Source: Sweltsa coloradensis
Taxonomy: Eukaryota > Arthropoda > Insecta > Plecoptera > Chloroperlidae
Direction: 5' to 3'
Length of the DNA: 64,000 nucleotides
NCBI GenBank assembly: GCA_024449915.1
Contig: JAMZAV010001273.1
Span: 1-64,000, forward strand
Shown: positions 20,140-64,000 of the stretch, in pieces
How positions within the stretch are numbered: position 1 is the first letter of the stretch
Layout of the letters: the number at the start of each line of letters is the position of its first letter
Made by a program: the position numbers and the translations under genes
Notes under the pieces: model-generated
Told to the model about the DNA's origin: nothing
What the model saw: the letters and a program-made list of their open reading frames with translations, nothing else
Databases searched by the model: none

Positions 20140-22690
20140 TTCACACTCTCCAAAATAATTAAGACAGAATGTATTGCACCCTGCAGAGGTTTCCCATGAA
20201 AAATACGCAATCACTAGTAAAACATTAACGACCATTGATCGATATCGAATTATTTGCAGGAACCAGGAACATTGTTCAATAATTTGATAGCTGTTGATTG
20301 TTTAACATTCATAATATTACACTATGTCAAGGTCAAGGTCATATTATCTGTACAGGGTTTAGTTCCAACAATTTGGATACAGTCAACATCAAATAAATAT
20401 TTCGAAAAACATAAATATGTTTCCTTACACTATGAAGTACACCACGAGTTACATCAAGTCATACATATAGACACGACAACAACACAGTAAACATTTCTTT
20501 GTAACAAAAGAACGACGTATACTAAAGTAGGCCTATTGGGTTCTGAGCCAACAATGTTGAGTTTAAATGTAAAGTTTTAGTCAACTTTATAAGTATTAAC
20601 ACGAATAAACAGTGACATTTTTTACATACATTTCTTCTCCATTAAGACTTTCGAAATAAATATTTGTAATAACACTCAAGTTTTCTGAAAACTTATCTTA
20701 ATTGTTATGAATAATAAAACATGTGACGAATGTATGTTATTAAATAAATCTTTCATCGTAAGCCAGCTTTTTAAGCTTTTAGGACAAGGATAGATTCAGC
20801 AATGTTAGAATCCGGGTCCTCCGCTAAGCTATTGGGCCTTGTTCAAAGAAGAGCAAACATTTAAAATGTATACTCGAATAAAAGGGCGTGTTTCCATCCT
20901 AAGTGAAATATTTAGCAACGTGGCTTATTATTAAGCACTTTCCTCATGGCTAAATGCCGTTCAACTATCCAACTGCTAAGCGTTTGCGCTTTGTGCACGA
21001 ACGAACGTTTCCATTCTGCATATTTTTATAAAAATATTTGTTACGTTTATTTAAAAAATATATCGATTTTTTAACTGGTTGTAAATAAGCAATTCCATTG
21101 TTAGTGTTCACCTAATTTAACTTTTGCTAGGTACAACAACTTTTTCTATGATTGGCTTCTTTGCAGTGTGTTTTTTCCCCTGTGGCCAATACTTTGAGGA
21201 GCAAGTTTCAAAGTGATCGACTCCAATCTGAACAGTTTTCAGAAAAGAAGTAAATGAATACCTGTTTTAAGGATTTATTCTATTGGCTTGGTATGATTTT
21301 ATGCGATTTAATTCATAATATATTTATTTAATTTATTTCTTGCCCTTTCCCTTCTGGTACCATGCAAGGCAACCGTATTCGGGAAAATTATTTTACCGTC
21401 ATAATAATGCCACGCCTATCATACGTACAACCTGCTACTATTATTGTTATCATGTATGGATAGATACATATGTTGTTCCTCTTATTAAATACAATACATT
21501 TTCGAAATAAAATGCTAATTTTCAAAGCCAACCTCTAGTATTCAAAGTATAAAGTAGGGATTGCGCTTTTCTAAAGATCAATTAAATCGATCTGTAATTA
21601 ATTGTGTATGGGGGGGGGGGGGCTCTCAGATTAAGAGTATCTTAAATTAATTCTGAAATAAGTTTTATGTGCTCACCTGTTATAAAAATATCTGACATGT
21701 TTTGAGGACTAAAGGCCTAATGACCCACATTAGTACCAGCTCAAAAGTAATCGACATTGTGGTGGTATACATCCATTTGAGTACTTTTTACTTCAATAGG
21801 TGTTGCACAAAATATGTAAACAAAAGACACATGTAACAGTTGACTCGCCGTGGCAAGCTCTGGCACTCCACTTTTCATACCCTAGTGGCATATTAAAAAT
21901 AACATTATTTAATTTACATAACTCCTCGATAGAAGTAATTCATTATTATCGGCATTATTCATTATGAGTGGAAACGATATCTTACACAGGAAAACGAAAA
22001 ACAGATACGGTAATATAATATTATCTTGTTCTTCAACTGTAAGAAACTCCAGAAGAATGTACAATTGCACTACTAATACTAATTATTACAATTACTTCCA
22101 CTTTTTACCATTTCGATTCACTTGAATGTGAAATATTACATTAATTTGCTGTGTGTATTTTGCAAATTATCTCCGAAAGTCGTCATTTTGCATTAGTGCA
22201 GAGATAGTCGAGAAATTAAAACTACACAAAATTATCGTTTTCGGTTAGATCTCAAGAACGATACGGAACATTGGAAAAGTGATTAATGTCCCCTATGTGG
22301 TGCGTTATATTTCTTTTATAGACTGCATGGCAAATCAATTATTGAAAAACGTTCAGTTAAAAAGTACGCAAAAAAGTAAATTAGTTTTCATTGATCGGCA
22401 TTAAATCGTTTGCAGGTACTTAGATCAATATGCCCTTCTGATAATTGATAATAGTTTTTAAGTTTAATAATAGTTTTAATTTTAACAATTAGAATGCAAT
22501 CAACATCAAATAAATATTTTGAAAAGCATTAATAGCCACGCTATGAAATATATCACGAATTGCATCTAGTAATATAGAGATAATAATTAACACTAAGTGA
22601 ATATGTTTTTCATAGTTATAAAAATCAAGGTAGTCAATTAAATTAGTATACGGGTTTCTTATAGCCAACTCAGAAAGTTGAGTTTAAATA
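20140..22690. other. Intergenic stretch, nothing recognised
   Basis: AT-rich. Contains a 13-base G run near 21610-21623. TCAACATCAAATAAATATTT recurs at about 20385 and 22500, followed by diverged sequence, suggesting a low-copy duplication of roughly 100-150 bases. No gene supported. Confidence 0.45.
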
Positions 22691-22706
22691 CCGCTATATA
22701 ACAGAC

Positions 22707-22866
22707 AGGTCGTGCTAGCGCGCGACTTGAAGCCGCTACGCTGAGGGCGTGGAAAACCTCGTACTCGGAATACCTCGTAGTTGGAAAACCTCGTTGACGC
22801 GACAAAATCGCGAATCGGTCCGCGTACGGCCGCGATACGGTAGTTTGCGGGTAACGTTTGTCGTTT
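22707..22866. repeat. GC-rich dispersed repeat, copy 2
   Basis: Same landmarks as 11587-11757 (GCTAGCGCGCGACTTGAAGC, GAGGGCGTGGAAAACCTCG, GCGACAAAATCGCGAATCG), with a shorter middle. The frame crossing it is an accident of the repeat. Confidence 0.65.
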
Positions 22867-22869
22867 ATC

Positions 22870-24350
22870 CGAAGTCCTGGGACAAATTTGCGCTATATAA
22901 CAGATTAATTAGTTCCGTACTATCATTGAGCTTGGAATATATTATATTCTAAACTCAATGGTACTATATTATAACTGAACTGTCTACAGTATTTCAAACT
23001 TGTAATGCAGTCAAAATAATCACATCAAGGGTACTATCAGTTTATCAAAGTTGTTAGTGTTATTTACGCGGGTATAACATTGAAACTACCCGACCACATT
23101 GAAATAAATAAAACAATACATGTTTCATCTCGATTTTCAAAGCAAAGTGTCTTAGACCTGAAGCTAGAACAAAACATTAAAATTTATATTCTTTTTTGAA
23201 AATATTACAAGACGTAGCCCTACCCATAACAAACCAGTTTCACATTTTACATGTTTGTCTGTTTTCATCTGGTTCTGATTTTTCTCAATCAAACGATAAC
23301 GATGAATTTAGAGGAATTATTATAATCTGCTGTTTTTCAGTCCGCTCCGAATCCATCGACCTTACTCTCAAACTGAAGCTTCAAATTACCTACATAGGTT
23401 CTAAAATATACCCTGTTTTGCTCATTATACTTCATACTTCATATTTGTTATTCTTGGAAATACATGAATTTAGAAAATACTACAGTTTACAACGTGATAA
23501 AGTGTAAAAAAAAGATTTTTGTGTGTGTTGCCTTTCCGAGAGCTTATTACATTCCCTTTATCATTTGCGACGGTTAAGATTGCATCTTGTTTTAGGTGAA
23601 ATGCCTAAACTAATAAACTTGTGTATAGCCTACTACTTGGTCATAATAATGACAACTAAATTATTTTTCAACGATCACAACAAAAATGATTCTTCTGTAA
23701 TTGTATGGACTTTATACGAAACTCCAAGCTGCATAAAAGGCTTGACAAGTCGTAGAGTGAGTTACATACAATAAACTTTAAATAAATTAATGTTAAATTC
23801 AATGAATACTGATAAGGATTGATTCAAAGGCCTTTGGTCTTGGAAACGCAATCTAACATCCACAATAACGCTACAGCAAAGCCAACTATTTTCACCATTT
23901 ACCTTGCAACCTGACAACAAAAAGTAAACATGCACAAAAGATTATTATTAGATCCCAAGAATCTGTAGTCTATTGTCTTATTGTTGGAACCTAACAAATT
24001 AACTTTTCCCTTTGCATCCGTTGAAAAAACTTTACAGCGTGTGTGGCATATTTAAAGGGTCAACAAAACAAGCAATATTTAAAATAATGCAAACACCACG
24101 TATACATTCCAGCCAGGCGTATTTCGTTACGCGCAGCTATAACCATAACATAAATAATACATATTATTATGTTTATGCGTACTTAAATTTCATGATGAAA
24201 TAGTTGATTATGTTTAGGCTGTAGTTGTAGGCTTACTCTAACCCCATCAATACAATCATCATGCAAGGCGAAATCGCATTTTATGACCAACGTTCCATGA
24301 GTGTCCAAATAATGGAATGTTCCAATCTTTCTCTGATGCATACTTTCTTG
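22870..24350. other. Intergenic stretch, nothing recognised
   Basis: AT-rich with short open frames on both strands (for example 23196-23507 and 23523-23774) that lack any recognisable motif or intron context. Confidence 0.45.
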
Positions 24351-24369
24351 GAATGTATTGAGGCAAAGA

Positions 24370-24480
24370 CGTCCCGTCATAGAATCTATTCAGCACGCAG
24401 ACGCAACTGCAAGGGAGATCGGTGTGATATGGCTCACGGCGCACGTTACAGCTCCTGCCCAGGGCACAGTTCTTGACATT
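24370..24480 (-). CDS. Candidate cysteine-rich exon of unknown gene
   Basis: On the - strand a good acceptor (TATAGTTGTTCCCAG) is followed by NVKNCALGRSCNVRREPY and LPCSCVCVLN, with GC-rich third positions unlike the surroundings. The spacing C-x5-C...C-x-C-x-C recalls extracellular EGF- or follistatin-type modules, but I cannot assign a family. No donor is certain. It lies 3' of the cyclase gene on the same strand. It could be one exon of an otherwise unseen gene or a chance frame. Confidence 0.25.
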
Positions 24481-24633
24481 CTGGGAACAACTATAGAGAA
24501 AATTTATGTAGGTACCAGTTGTCACCATTGGGTAAAAATGCTTTTATTTGCATCGCAATTTAAAACCTAAAAGATAATTATCACTAGGGGTTTGGTTAAG
24601 TTTGCAATTTTAAGTGGTGGGTCTTATCAAGGA

Positions 24634-24772
24634 TAAATAAATAAATAAATAATAAATAAATTGTATTTAGAGTCTACCCACTCAGTTATATAACTGATTT
24701 TCAGTGGGGGACTTTAAATCAAAGCGACTAAGCCAACCCTGTAGGCCCCGACGCAATCGGCGAGTGAGCGAT
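24634..24772. repeat. (ATAA)n-headed dispersed repeat, copy 2
   Basis: ATAAATAAAT run, then the block GAGTCTACCCACTCAG to CCGACGCAATCG as at 3488-3620, with GCGAGTGAGCGATAA following as in copy 3. Confidence 0.7.
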
Positions 24773-24789
24773 AATAATAACAATAACAA

Positions 24790-24825
<36 letters not shown>

Positions 24826-24830
24826 TAGAG
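24773..24830. repeat. (ATA)n microsatellite
   Basis: About 17 ATA/AAT units, starting as ATAATAATAACAATAAC directly after repeat copy 2. Confidence 0.85.
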
Positions 24831-25090
24831 TTTGTGTATATCTACCTTAATTCGAGTTTTCCTACTTATTCTTAACATTTTCAAGCCCACTGTTGATAAG
24901 TATACATCGCAACCCGCTTCAATAATCTCTAACATAGATGAAGGCATAGTAGTGACCAAAACTGAGTCAGAGCCTAAGTATAATGTTCGTACATCTAGAT
25001 AGCCGCCCCCCCCCCCCCAATCAACAACTTGCCACATTTGTTTCCATAAAAATCTGTCTCACTCGTAGGAATACCCAACGTTCTACAAAC

Positions 25091-25849
25091 AAACGCTAAG
25101 TCCGCCGCGTGTTGGATGAGCGTAATTGTGCATTGACTGCATGTGTATCGTTTTCTGTTCTGTGAAAAAATTAGTACTTATTAACAGATTTTTTTAAATT
25201 AAGTTAAATAAAATAAAAATAAACTTTAATTTTAATTTTTTCAATTATGTTGATTTAAAAAAATAAAAAACAAAATTCGATTTTTATAGAAATAATTATT
25301 CATTCGCTCAATTTCACCAATATTAAATTCAATAAATTAGGTCTGTGAAAAAAGTATTACAATTAATAAAGCATGTAGTGTGTTTATAAGTAACAAAATT
25401 GTTTTAAAAAAGAAAAAAACCCACAAAATTTATATTTTCATGAAAAATAATTTTTCGATTGCGCTCAAATTTCACACGGATATCTTAATCATAAAATTAA
25501 GGTTCTGTGAAAAAATCATTAAAATCAAATAAAGCATGTAGGTGTTATAAGTAAAATAAATTTCCAAAAAATCGAAAAAAATCGTAAAATTGCGATTTAC
25601 ATAAGAAATAATTTTTAGATTGCGCTCAAAAACGTGGCAGTTCCAAGTTCAGAGATTTCAAAGGCCTCCATAAAATTTCATCGCAATTGGAGTATCGGTT
25701 TAGCCGGAATCGTGCTGACAAACACACAAAAATACAGAAAAAAAAGAAAGAAGGAAAGAAAAAAAGAAAAAAAACATTCCGGATTTTTTTCTCCAGTGTA
25801 GTGAAATGGAATCTTCGCTTCGCTCGCTACGCTCGCTACGCTCATCCAA
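25091..25849 (+). mobile_element. TTGGATGAGCG-family element, copy b
   Basis: Head AAACGCTAAGTCCGCCGCG + TGTTGGATGAGCG; tail CTCGCTACGCTCATCCAA with CGCTACGCT doubled. The internal order matches copy a, including CTCCAGTGTAGTGAAATGG near the end. Many small deletions in the 5' half. Confidence 0.75.
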
Positions 25850-25859
25850 CAAACGAGTG

Positions 25860-27800
25860 TGTTCACTGGAAAACTCGGACAAGCTTCGAACGAGTGCCAT
25901 GTTTTCTGTATCATTAAAAGTTATGCAATTACAGTTTATTCTATATTATTATCATCGAGCTTTCAATAAATCATCCACGTAGGCTACTCATCTTTCTTAA
26001 TTATGATACACATTTTTCAATATTTATTAAAACTAAACAAAAAAGCCCCAAACCAAAATTCGATGTTTACTTGTCTTTAATTAATTTAATTTTCATAAAT
26101 TTAATTTAAATCACTGTGGTAGCAGCGGCGGTAGGAAATGGCAAAAATAGTTTCCTTGCTGTAGTGTTTGTTTGTTTGACGCTTCCTTACTATACAATAG
26201 GTACTTACAATTGCAATGGCAATACAAAATTTGTTTTATAACCATCTCGTGTACATACAAGCAATGTGCGTTTTGACATTTTTTCCCTAATACACATTCT
26301 CAGACACTGATCTTTTCCTACTGTAATGAAAAGCTAAATTTCACTTCCATTTGTAAGTTTTTCAAATGTTTGATCAAAACTAATCACGGATGAATGAGTG
26401 AATGAACTTTACTCGAGCATACAGTTTAGGAACTCAATCAATCACAACTTCAACAAGTAGTAGAGATCTCAAACACAAACACAAACACAAACACACTCTG
26501 GCTCATCTAATGGTTGCCTCTTGAAACAATTGTCGAGCCTCACCCATGAATATAAAGCCATGATCCAATATCATAGGATATGTTCTAAAATGAATGTACA
26601 ATGTACTGTGCACATGTATAAGCCTATACGAGAACAATGCGTATAATCATATTGTTCTGCAGAGGGCCACTAGAGTGCCCTACATTAGCCTTCTTGCCCT
26701 ATGGCAGGTAAAAATAATAATAATAATAAAAAAAAAATGTTAATGGAAAGCTAAATGAGGAACGGGGCAGAATGTGAATAAAACCTTCACTTTATATGTC
26801 TCATCTCAAATGAACGAAGCTTCTATGAACCCATGACGCAATCTGATTAACACGTGACTTCAGCAGTTAGCTGGTAAAATGGTTATAAATTACAGCTGTT
26901 GTATACCACCAATTGTATAACAATGTTTTAATTCTGACAAGAAGTATTTCATTATAACAACTGCTTATTTCAAATAGTATCCTAGCCTTGCAACAATGGT
27001 TCTATTTCGTTGCTATGTTGTTCATCACGCGCAGGATCAGACACAATGCAGGGATCTTAACAGTGAGAGTCAGAATGAAGACATTATCGCATTAGGATAA
27101 GTTTATATACTGGGGTAAAGCTCTTTAAATTTTATAAATTTGTTTTGTTATGTCGCAGACACTAGCGTTAACACTGAACTTAACAGTGTCGGGGTCAAAT
27201 ACGATAAAACTTAAAAGTTGCATGAACGAACGATTAACGTTGACAGCGAAATTCCTAAATGAATCCGATATTTAGTTAAAGCATAATATAGCCCCTAAAA
27301 TTGAAATGAACATCTTCATTAATTCCATGGAAAGAACTTGATCATTCTATTAAATCCAGACGTGACATTTAGTTTACAAATTGAAGGGCACAGTGCAAGA
27401 ACCAGGCAAGTCAATATTTTTACAGGTGTTTTTCGCCGCGGATGTGAGAACAAACCAGTTGTGTAATGTTGTGCAAGAACTAAACATGTCCAGTCTATCC
27501 TGGGTCATTTGTTAAGCATGTGGTGCAGTGTTTTTTAAAAACAAGTTGTCCACTGACTTTAGTGTTGTCTTATGAATTTTGGCGATTTCGTACAACATAT
27601 TGGACGTCAGAAACGGCTATTACTCTACGCTACCGTTTATGAAAGGAAGGGTATGCTGTGTATGTGGCTGCGTATGTTCAAATTATCACGTGCTTATCCG
27701 AGGAAACGGGTAGTCCAGCATTGCACAGTCTTCAACGCTAGTGTTTGCGAACGAACACATTGTAAATAGGCCCATGATTAATGCAAAATGCTAAAATGAC
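25860..27800. other. Intergenic stretch 3' of the cyclase gene
   Basis: AT-rich. Contains an ACACAA-type repeat (about 26470-26500), an AATAAT run (26708-26729), and an ATTAAA hexamer on the - strand near 26929 that might serve the cyclase gene. I see no gene. Confidence 0.45.
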
Positions 27801-27807
27801 ACGTGTC

Positions 27808-59672
<31,865 letters not shown>

Positions 59673-59994
59673 GATGCTACTAGACCGACGCTCCGCTCGC
59701 ACACTGCACTGAATGGCAGCGCGGACACCAGACGCACAGACTCCCGTGGACCAATCGATGGAAAACACCCCCGAATATGTCAGCTGCGCAAGTCCACCCT
59801 AGTTCAGAGATAGTTCGACGGTGTTTGAAATCCGATTACGCGTAATTCATTCATGCGTCGTGCCTTATAAACTGAAACTCCAACACAGGCTGGTTTACCT
59901 TGTTATAACACACAGTAACTTCATTAGTGACTGCTGTTTCAATGACTACTAAACCACACACCAGCAAAAATGAAATTATACCAATTAAAATTTA

Positions 59995-60755
59995 TTGGAT
60001 GAGCGTAGCGAAGATTCCATTTCACTACACTGGAAAAAAAAACAGGATGTTTTTTTTTTCTTTCTTTCTTTCTGTATTTTTTGTTGTCTGTTAACACGAT
60101 TCCGGCTAAACCGATACTCCGATTGCGATGAAATTTCATGGAGGCCTTCGAAGTCTCTGAACTTAGAACTGCCACGTTTTTGAGCGCAATCGGGAAATTT
60201 TTTTCTCATAAAAAACGCAATTTTACGATTTTTTTCGATTTGTAAAAACTTTCTTCGACTGATAACACCTACATGCGTGAACCGAGTGTAATGATTTGTT
60301 CACAGAACCTTAATTCATGAATTAAGATATTCGTGCGAAATTTGAGCGTAATCAAAAAACTATTTCTCATGAAAATCGAAATTTTACGTTTTTTTATTGT
60401 TTAAAACAATTCTTTGACTTATAACACCTCTATGCTTTATCCTATTGTAATATTTTTTTCACAGAACCTTAATTTTATAAATTCATATATTTGTGTAAAA
60501 TTTGTGCGCAATCGAATAATTATTTCTTATGAAATTTCAATATTACGATTTTTTCCTTTTTTTTAAATTACAATTAATTAAAAAATTTAAAATTTAAGTT
60601 AATTTTTCATTTAATTTAATTTAATTTATTAAAAAAAATCTTCAACTTAGTAATAATTTTTTCACAGAACAAAAAAAAATCCGCATAACACATGGCAGCT
60701 CAATGCACCAATTACGCTCATCCAACAACGCGGCGGGACTTAAGCGTTTTCCTAG
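59995..60755 (-). mobile_element. TTGGATGAGCG-family element, copy d
   Basis: From TTGGATGAGCGTAGCGAAG to CAACAACGCGGCGGGACTTA and AGCGTTTTCCTAG, the reverse of copies a-c. It shows the fullest head: CTAGGAAAACGCTTAAGTCC. Confidence 0.78.
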
Positions 60756-61935
60756 TTTAAATAAATACTAATATTCGTGTGGATCGGCAAATCGTATACT
60801 CAACACTAAATTCTTGAATAAACCGCGGGCTGCGGGTACACAGATACATTCATACTCAGCTAACCTGGGTTTAAGAAGTCCGTGAATATTTCAAGCACTA
60901 CTACGGGCGTACCCAAAGTACGGAGTGAAGCATAAAGTTATTATAAAGTTTTTAATCGATTTTGGTGGAGGTGCCGGGTCGGAGTATTTCTCTTTTCAGC
61001 GGGTGGGGTGCGGGGTGGGGCTATCCCAACCCATGAACTCCAGAGTCACCAAAACTATTCCGTATAATCCTTAATTAATCATTATCAAAGGTCAAGTCAA
61101 CAAAAAATCGCATGTCAATAGGAGTTCATGTTTGTTTCTTTATCGTGAGAGGGTACAGGCGCACAATATATTAAAATAATTTTGCAATATATATATATTA
61201 CATACACGAATGGAGTTGCTTCAAATAAATAATGAAATATAATTTTGGACTTTTAATATTTTTTTTTATAAAATTGAATAAATAAAAGTCCTAAAATTGT
61301 GTGTCATCATTGCTTAAAGTAAGTTTACGCGTTCAAGTTTTACAGGTAGACATTTAGTTTCAACAGTTCTTTATCATTTTAATCGCGTAAGAAAAGAAAC
61401 TTAACAGTCATGACTTATGAGTTATGACCAAACAAAAATGCTTTTAGAAACAAGGAAACAAATAGTTTTTATCCCCTTTTTTTTTTGCAAAGGTATACAC
61501 AATTCATCGCTTTACTCTCAAGACTTGGTTATTTGAAATATTAGAAAGATAGCACTTAACGGGATTTCAAATCTGATACGATTTCTGAACACGCTTTGTC
61601 GTGAATTATTCATAGTGCCAATGCTGACCTTTTAACTAATATTATGCTTGTCACATACAGACTCTGCATTGACCATTGCCATTCACACTTGTTACAACCC
61701 ATAGAAAGGGATGAGACTAGAAAAAACTTTCGAACAAGGTGAACTCATTGTGTGAAATATATCAGAAAAGAGAGGAATATCCATCATCGAAACTAAACAT
61801 GTCTGCAATTTTGTAAGCCCAGTCTGAATTCTACAAACTTCTTGTCGAAATAATGTTTTTCTAATCATTTTATGGCGAAGTTTTGTTTCTCATTTTTAAT
61901 AAATATTACTTAATAAATGGCTAATAATTACGTTA
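60756..61935. other. Non-coding stretch
   Basis: GTGGAGGTGCCGGGT at about 60963 matches the retroposon piece at 38945. Otherwise AT-rich and unassigned. Confidence 0.4.
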
Positions 61936-61938
61936 TTT

Positions 61939-62072
61939 AAATAAATAAATAAATAAATAAATTTTATTTAGAGTCTACCCACTCAGTTATATAACTGATT
62001 TTCAGTGGGGGACTTTAAATCAAAGCGACCAAGCCAACCCTGTAGGCCCCGACGCAATCGACGAGTGAGCGA
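61939..62072. repeat. (ATAA)n-headed dispersed repeat, copy 3
   Basis: As copies 1 and 2, followed by GACGAGTGAGCGATAA as in copy 2. Confidence 0.7.
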
Positions 62073-62202
62073 TAACCAACCAAAGATCGATATTTTAATA
62101 GGAAATATAGCAATCAGTGGTATGGACAGTGCGAACACCCGCGAATCAACGCCAGAATCAACAAGGCCGATTCAGAACAACTCTGAAATTTATTAGACGT
62201 CT

Positions 62203-63672
62203 ATACGCGTTTCCAAGCAAAGATAGATGGCAGCACTAAAACGCAACATGTCGGACCGATCGGTGATAGAGGCGAGCTGCTTACGGCGGGCGCTGTATAT
62301 TCAGTTAGGTTCAACTTGATTTTTTGTTACATTTCTGATCATTTGCGAAAACATAGTTGATTATGTCATATTGTCCGCGTATTTTATTAGTAAAATTCGT
62401 AAGTTTTGGGCATCGGCTTCATAAAAAACGGGAATTTAATGGCATTTAAATTACAACAAATAATTGAGATTATTTGATGATTTTAGCTCGAAAAGAACAA
62501 ACCACATTGTTAAACTATTAAATACAGTACAGAAACAAGTGTATCAAATAATGTTGAATGATGAAGATCGATGATATTTTGCCAAGAAAATGTTGCCCAT
62601 CAATACTAATAATTTCAATAATTTACTTGATATCTAAAAATCAAAAGAGCTTCTAGCAAATTATAGCCCTCACTTGTTTTGCACATTTTTTACATCGTTT
62701 TACAATGTAAACGCAATCGGAGTAGGCCTATATATATTTTTCTACTATACACTTAGGACTACTGTTTTTTTTTATATACATTTTATTAAAAGTAGGCCCC
62801 TATTGAATAGCTGATGGCCTATTTTGAAAATTGTTTTGTATGTCAATAATGGCATGAGGTGTCATTTTGCAGACAGCTTTAAAATCTTGTAGGTCATATC
62901 ATTATACTTATCCTATTGTTATAATATAAATCGTATTTATTATGATATTATGTATAATATTATGTAACAAATGAACAATGACGGTAAACGGTATATGTAG
63001 GCCTACATTAAATATATTAGGTAAAAAGAATTTGGGACTTGTGCATATATGCCCTAATACAATCATTATTATTTTTGTTATTGTTTTGTTATTATTATTA
63101 TGACATTATTCATATTAAATTATCATAATAAAACTAAAGAAGTATATTTCAATTTAAAGTGCCATAAGAAGCGAGCGATACTGTGTGTGTGTTTACTATG
63201 AGTTGTGAACATCCATTCTTGACGGTTTGAATTTGATTTAGTACTTATCGTACCCTGTTAGCCTATATTTAGTATATAGCCTATAAATACCAATGATTAA
63301 TTATGATATTACAATAAGAGAATTGTAATATGGATACCATTGCCATCCTCGGTGTCTCATGGGTGCATGGGGCGCAGGTCTGAATATAGTAATATCATTC
63401 TGGTGGACATGGTCTCGAATTCCGCATATTGGAGAGCGATTTTATCATTTTGATGCACCCCCATGCTTTTGATTATCATCAATTAACAACATTTTGGGAG
63501 AGCAACGACAATGAACCTGTGATTGTACATATTTATGTGACAAACACGGAATGACACGTGTTCTTCAGGCATTGCTTCAGGTAAGCACATAGCGCGCTCC
63601 TCCGACTATCACTGATCGGACAGTTGCATTTTTCGCCACGAGGTAGCAACCCCTTTGCTTGGAAACGCGTAT
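62203..63672. mobile_element. Candidate DNA transposon remnant with long inverted ends
   Basis: TACGCGTTTCCAAGCAAAG at 62203 faces CTTTGCTTGGAAACGCGTA at the right end (63654-63672). Further in, TGTCGGACCGATCGGTGATA and GCTTAC pair loosely with TATCACTGATCGGACAGT and GTAAGC. The interior (about 1.3 kb) is AT-rich without open frames. No target duplication is clear apart from a possible TA. Confidence 0.5.
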
Positions 63673-63749
63673 TAGGACGGCTCCAAAGTCACCGTTTACA
63701 AACTCCTAAGACAAGAACTGATGGACTTAAGTCCAAATCAGAAGTAAAA

Positions 63750-63842
63750 AACTTCTGACTTTAGCGGGAATCGAACCCTGGACCTTCTGCATTGGAAGCA
63801 TGTAGACTAACCACAAGGCCAACGAGCCACACAACAAGACCA
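63750..63842 (-). repeat. tRNA-like sequence or SINE head
   Basis: On the - strand: GGCCTTGTGGTTAGTCTACA (A box), GCTTCCAATGC (loop with TCC), GGGTTCGATTCCCGC (B box). The acceptor ends do not pair well, so it is a tRNA-derived repeat rather than a functional tRNA. A 15-base end is duplicated (ACCAACGAGCCACAC). Confidence 0.55.
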
Positions 63843-64000
63843 ACGAGCCACACAATCTCTTTAATCTAACTAGAATAACATTTAAAAGATTTATTTATTT
63901 TTATTATATATTAAAAATTGAATAAGGATATTTTAATTGCGGAATCGAGAAACAAAAAGAGTCACACCAAATCATCTTCGACTGAACATTGAAAACATGA

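Noticed and set aside
63750..63842. Functional tRNA gene
   Set aside because: A and B boxes are visible but the acceptor stem does not pair and part of the end is duplicated; treated as a SINE head.

Overview
The window is nuclear DNA from an animal, almost certainly an arthropod and most likely an insect. Evidence: AT-rich non-coding DNA, split genes with GT/AG introns, a clip-type trypsin-like serine protease, an NPR-type guanylate cyclase, BEL/Pao and Penelope-like retroelements, tRNA-derived SINEs and hAT-type non-autonomous DNA transposons. I cannot name the order or species. Many single-base indels inside otherwise clear coding sequence and repeats suggest either decayed copies or a long-read assembly that was not fully polished.

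Layout. (1) 155-16429, + strand: 3' part of a clip-domain, chymotrypsin-fold serine protease; the clip-domain exons lie left of the window. Its penultimate coding exon occurs as four tandem copies (15580-16250), none with an intact reading frame as given. (2) 6521-9937, + strand: a divergent PP2A B56 (B') regulatory subunit gene, nested in the same orientation in the 11.5 kb third intron of the protease. (3) 16430-27807: about 11 kb with little recognisable, apart from SINE and MITE copies and one weak cysteine-rich candidate exon. (4) 27808-59672, - strand: receptor-type guanylate cyclase (end of kinase-homology domain, dimerisation helix, complete cyclase domain, C-terminal tail) in exons whose splice phases all fit. 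A 25 kb intron (34187-59254) holds a complete BEL/Pao retrotransposon (39186-46856), Penelope-like ends, hAT MITEs, a 67/72-bp satellite and a young SINE. The most upstream piece, a GC-rich exon at 59495-59672, may start a short isoform without receptor and membrane parts. (5) 59673-64000: repeats and unassigned sequence.

The three genes are not a pathway. The protease is secreted, the B56 protein would steer PP2A, and the cyclase makes cGMP. The rest is a dense, often nested repeat landscape: hAT elements with 8-bp target duplications, a modular family ending in TTGGATGAGCG, a second family with a long 3' hairpin, and several very long inverted repeats. I found no new multi-gene system. The strongest points for follow-up are the quadruplicated protease exon, the B56 paralogue with an altered peptide pocket, the possible internal promoter of the cyclase, and the hairpin or ribozyme-like repeats.
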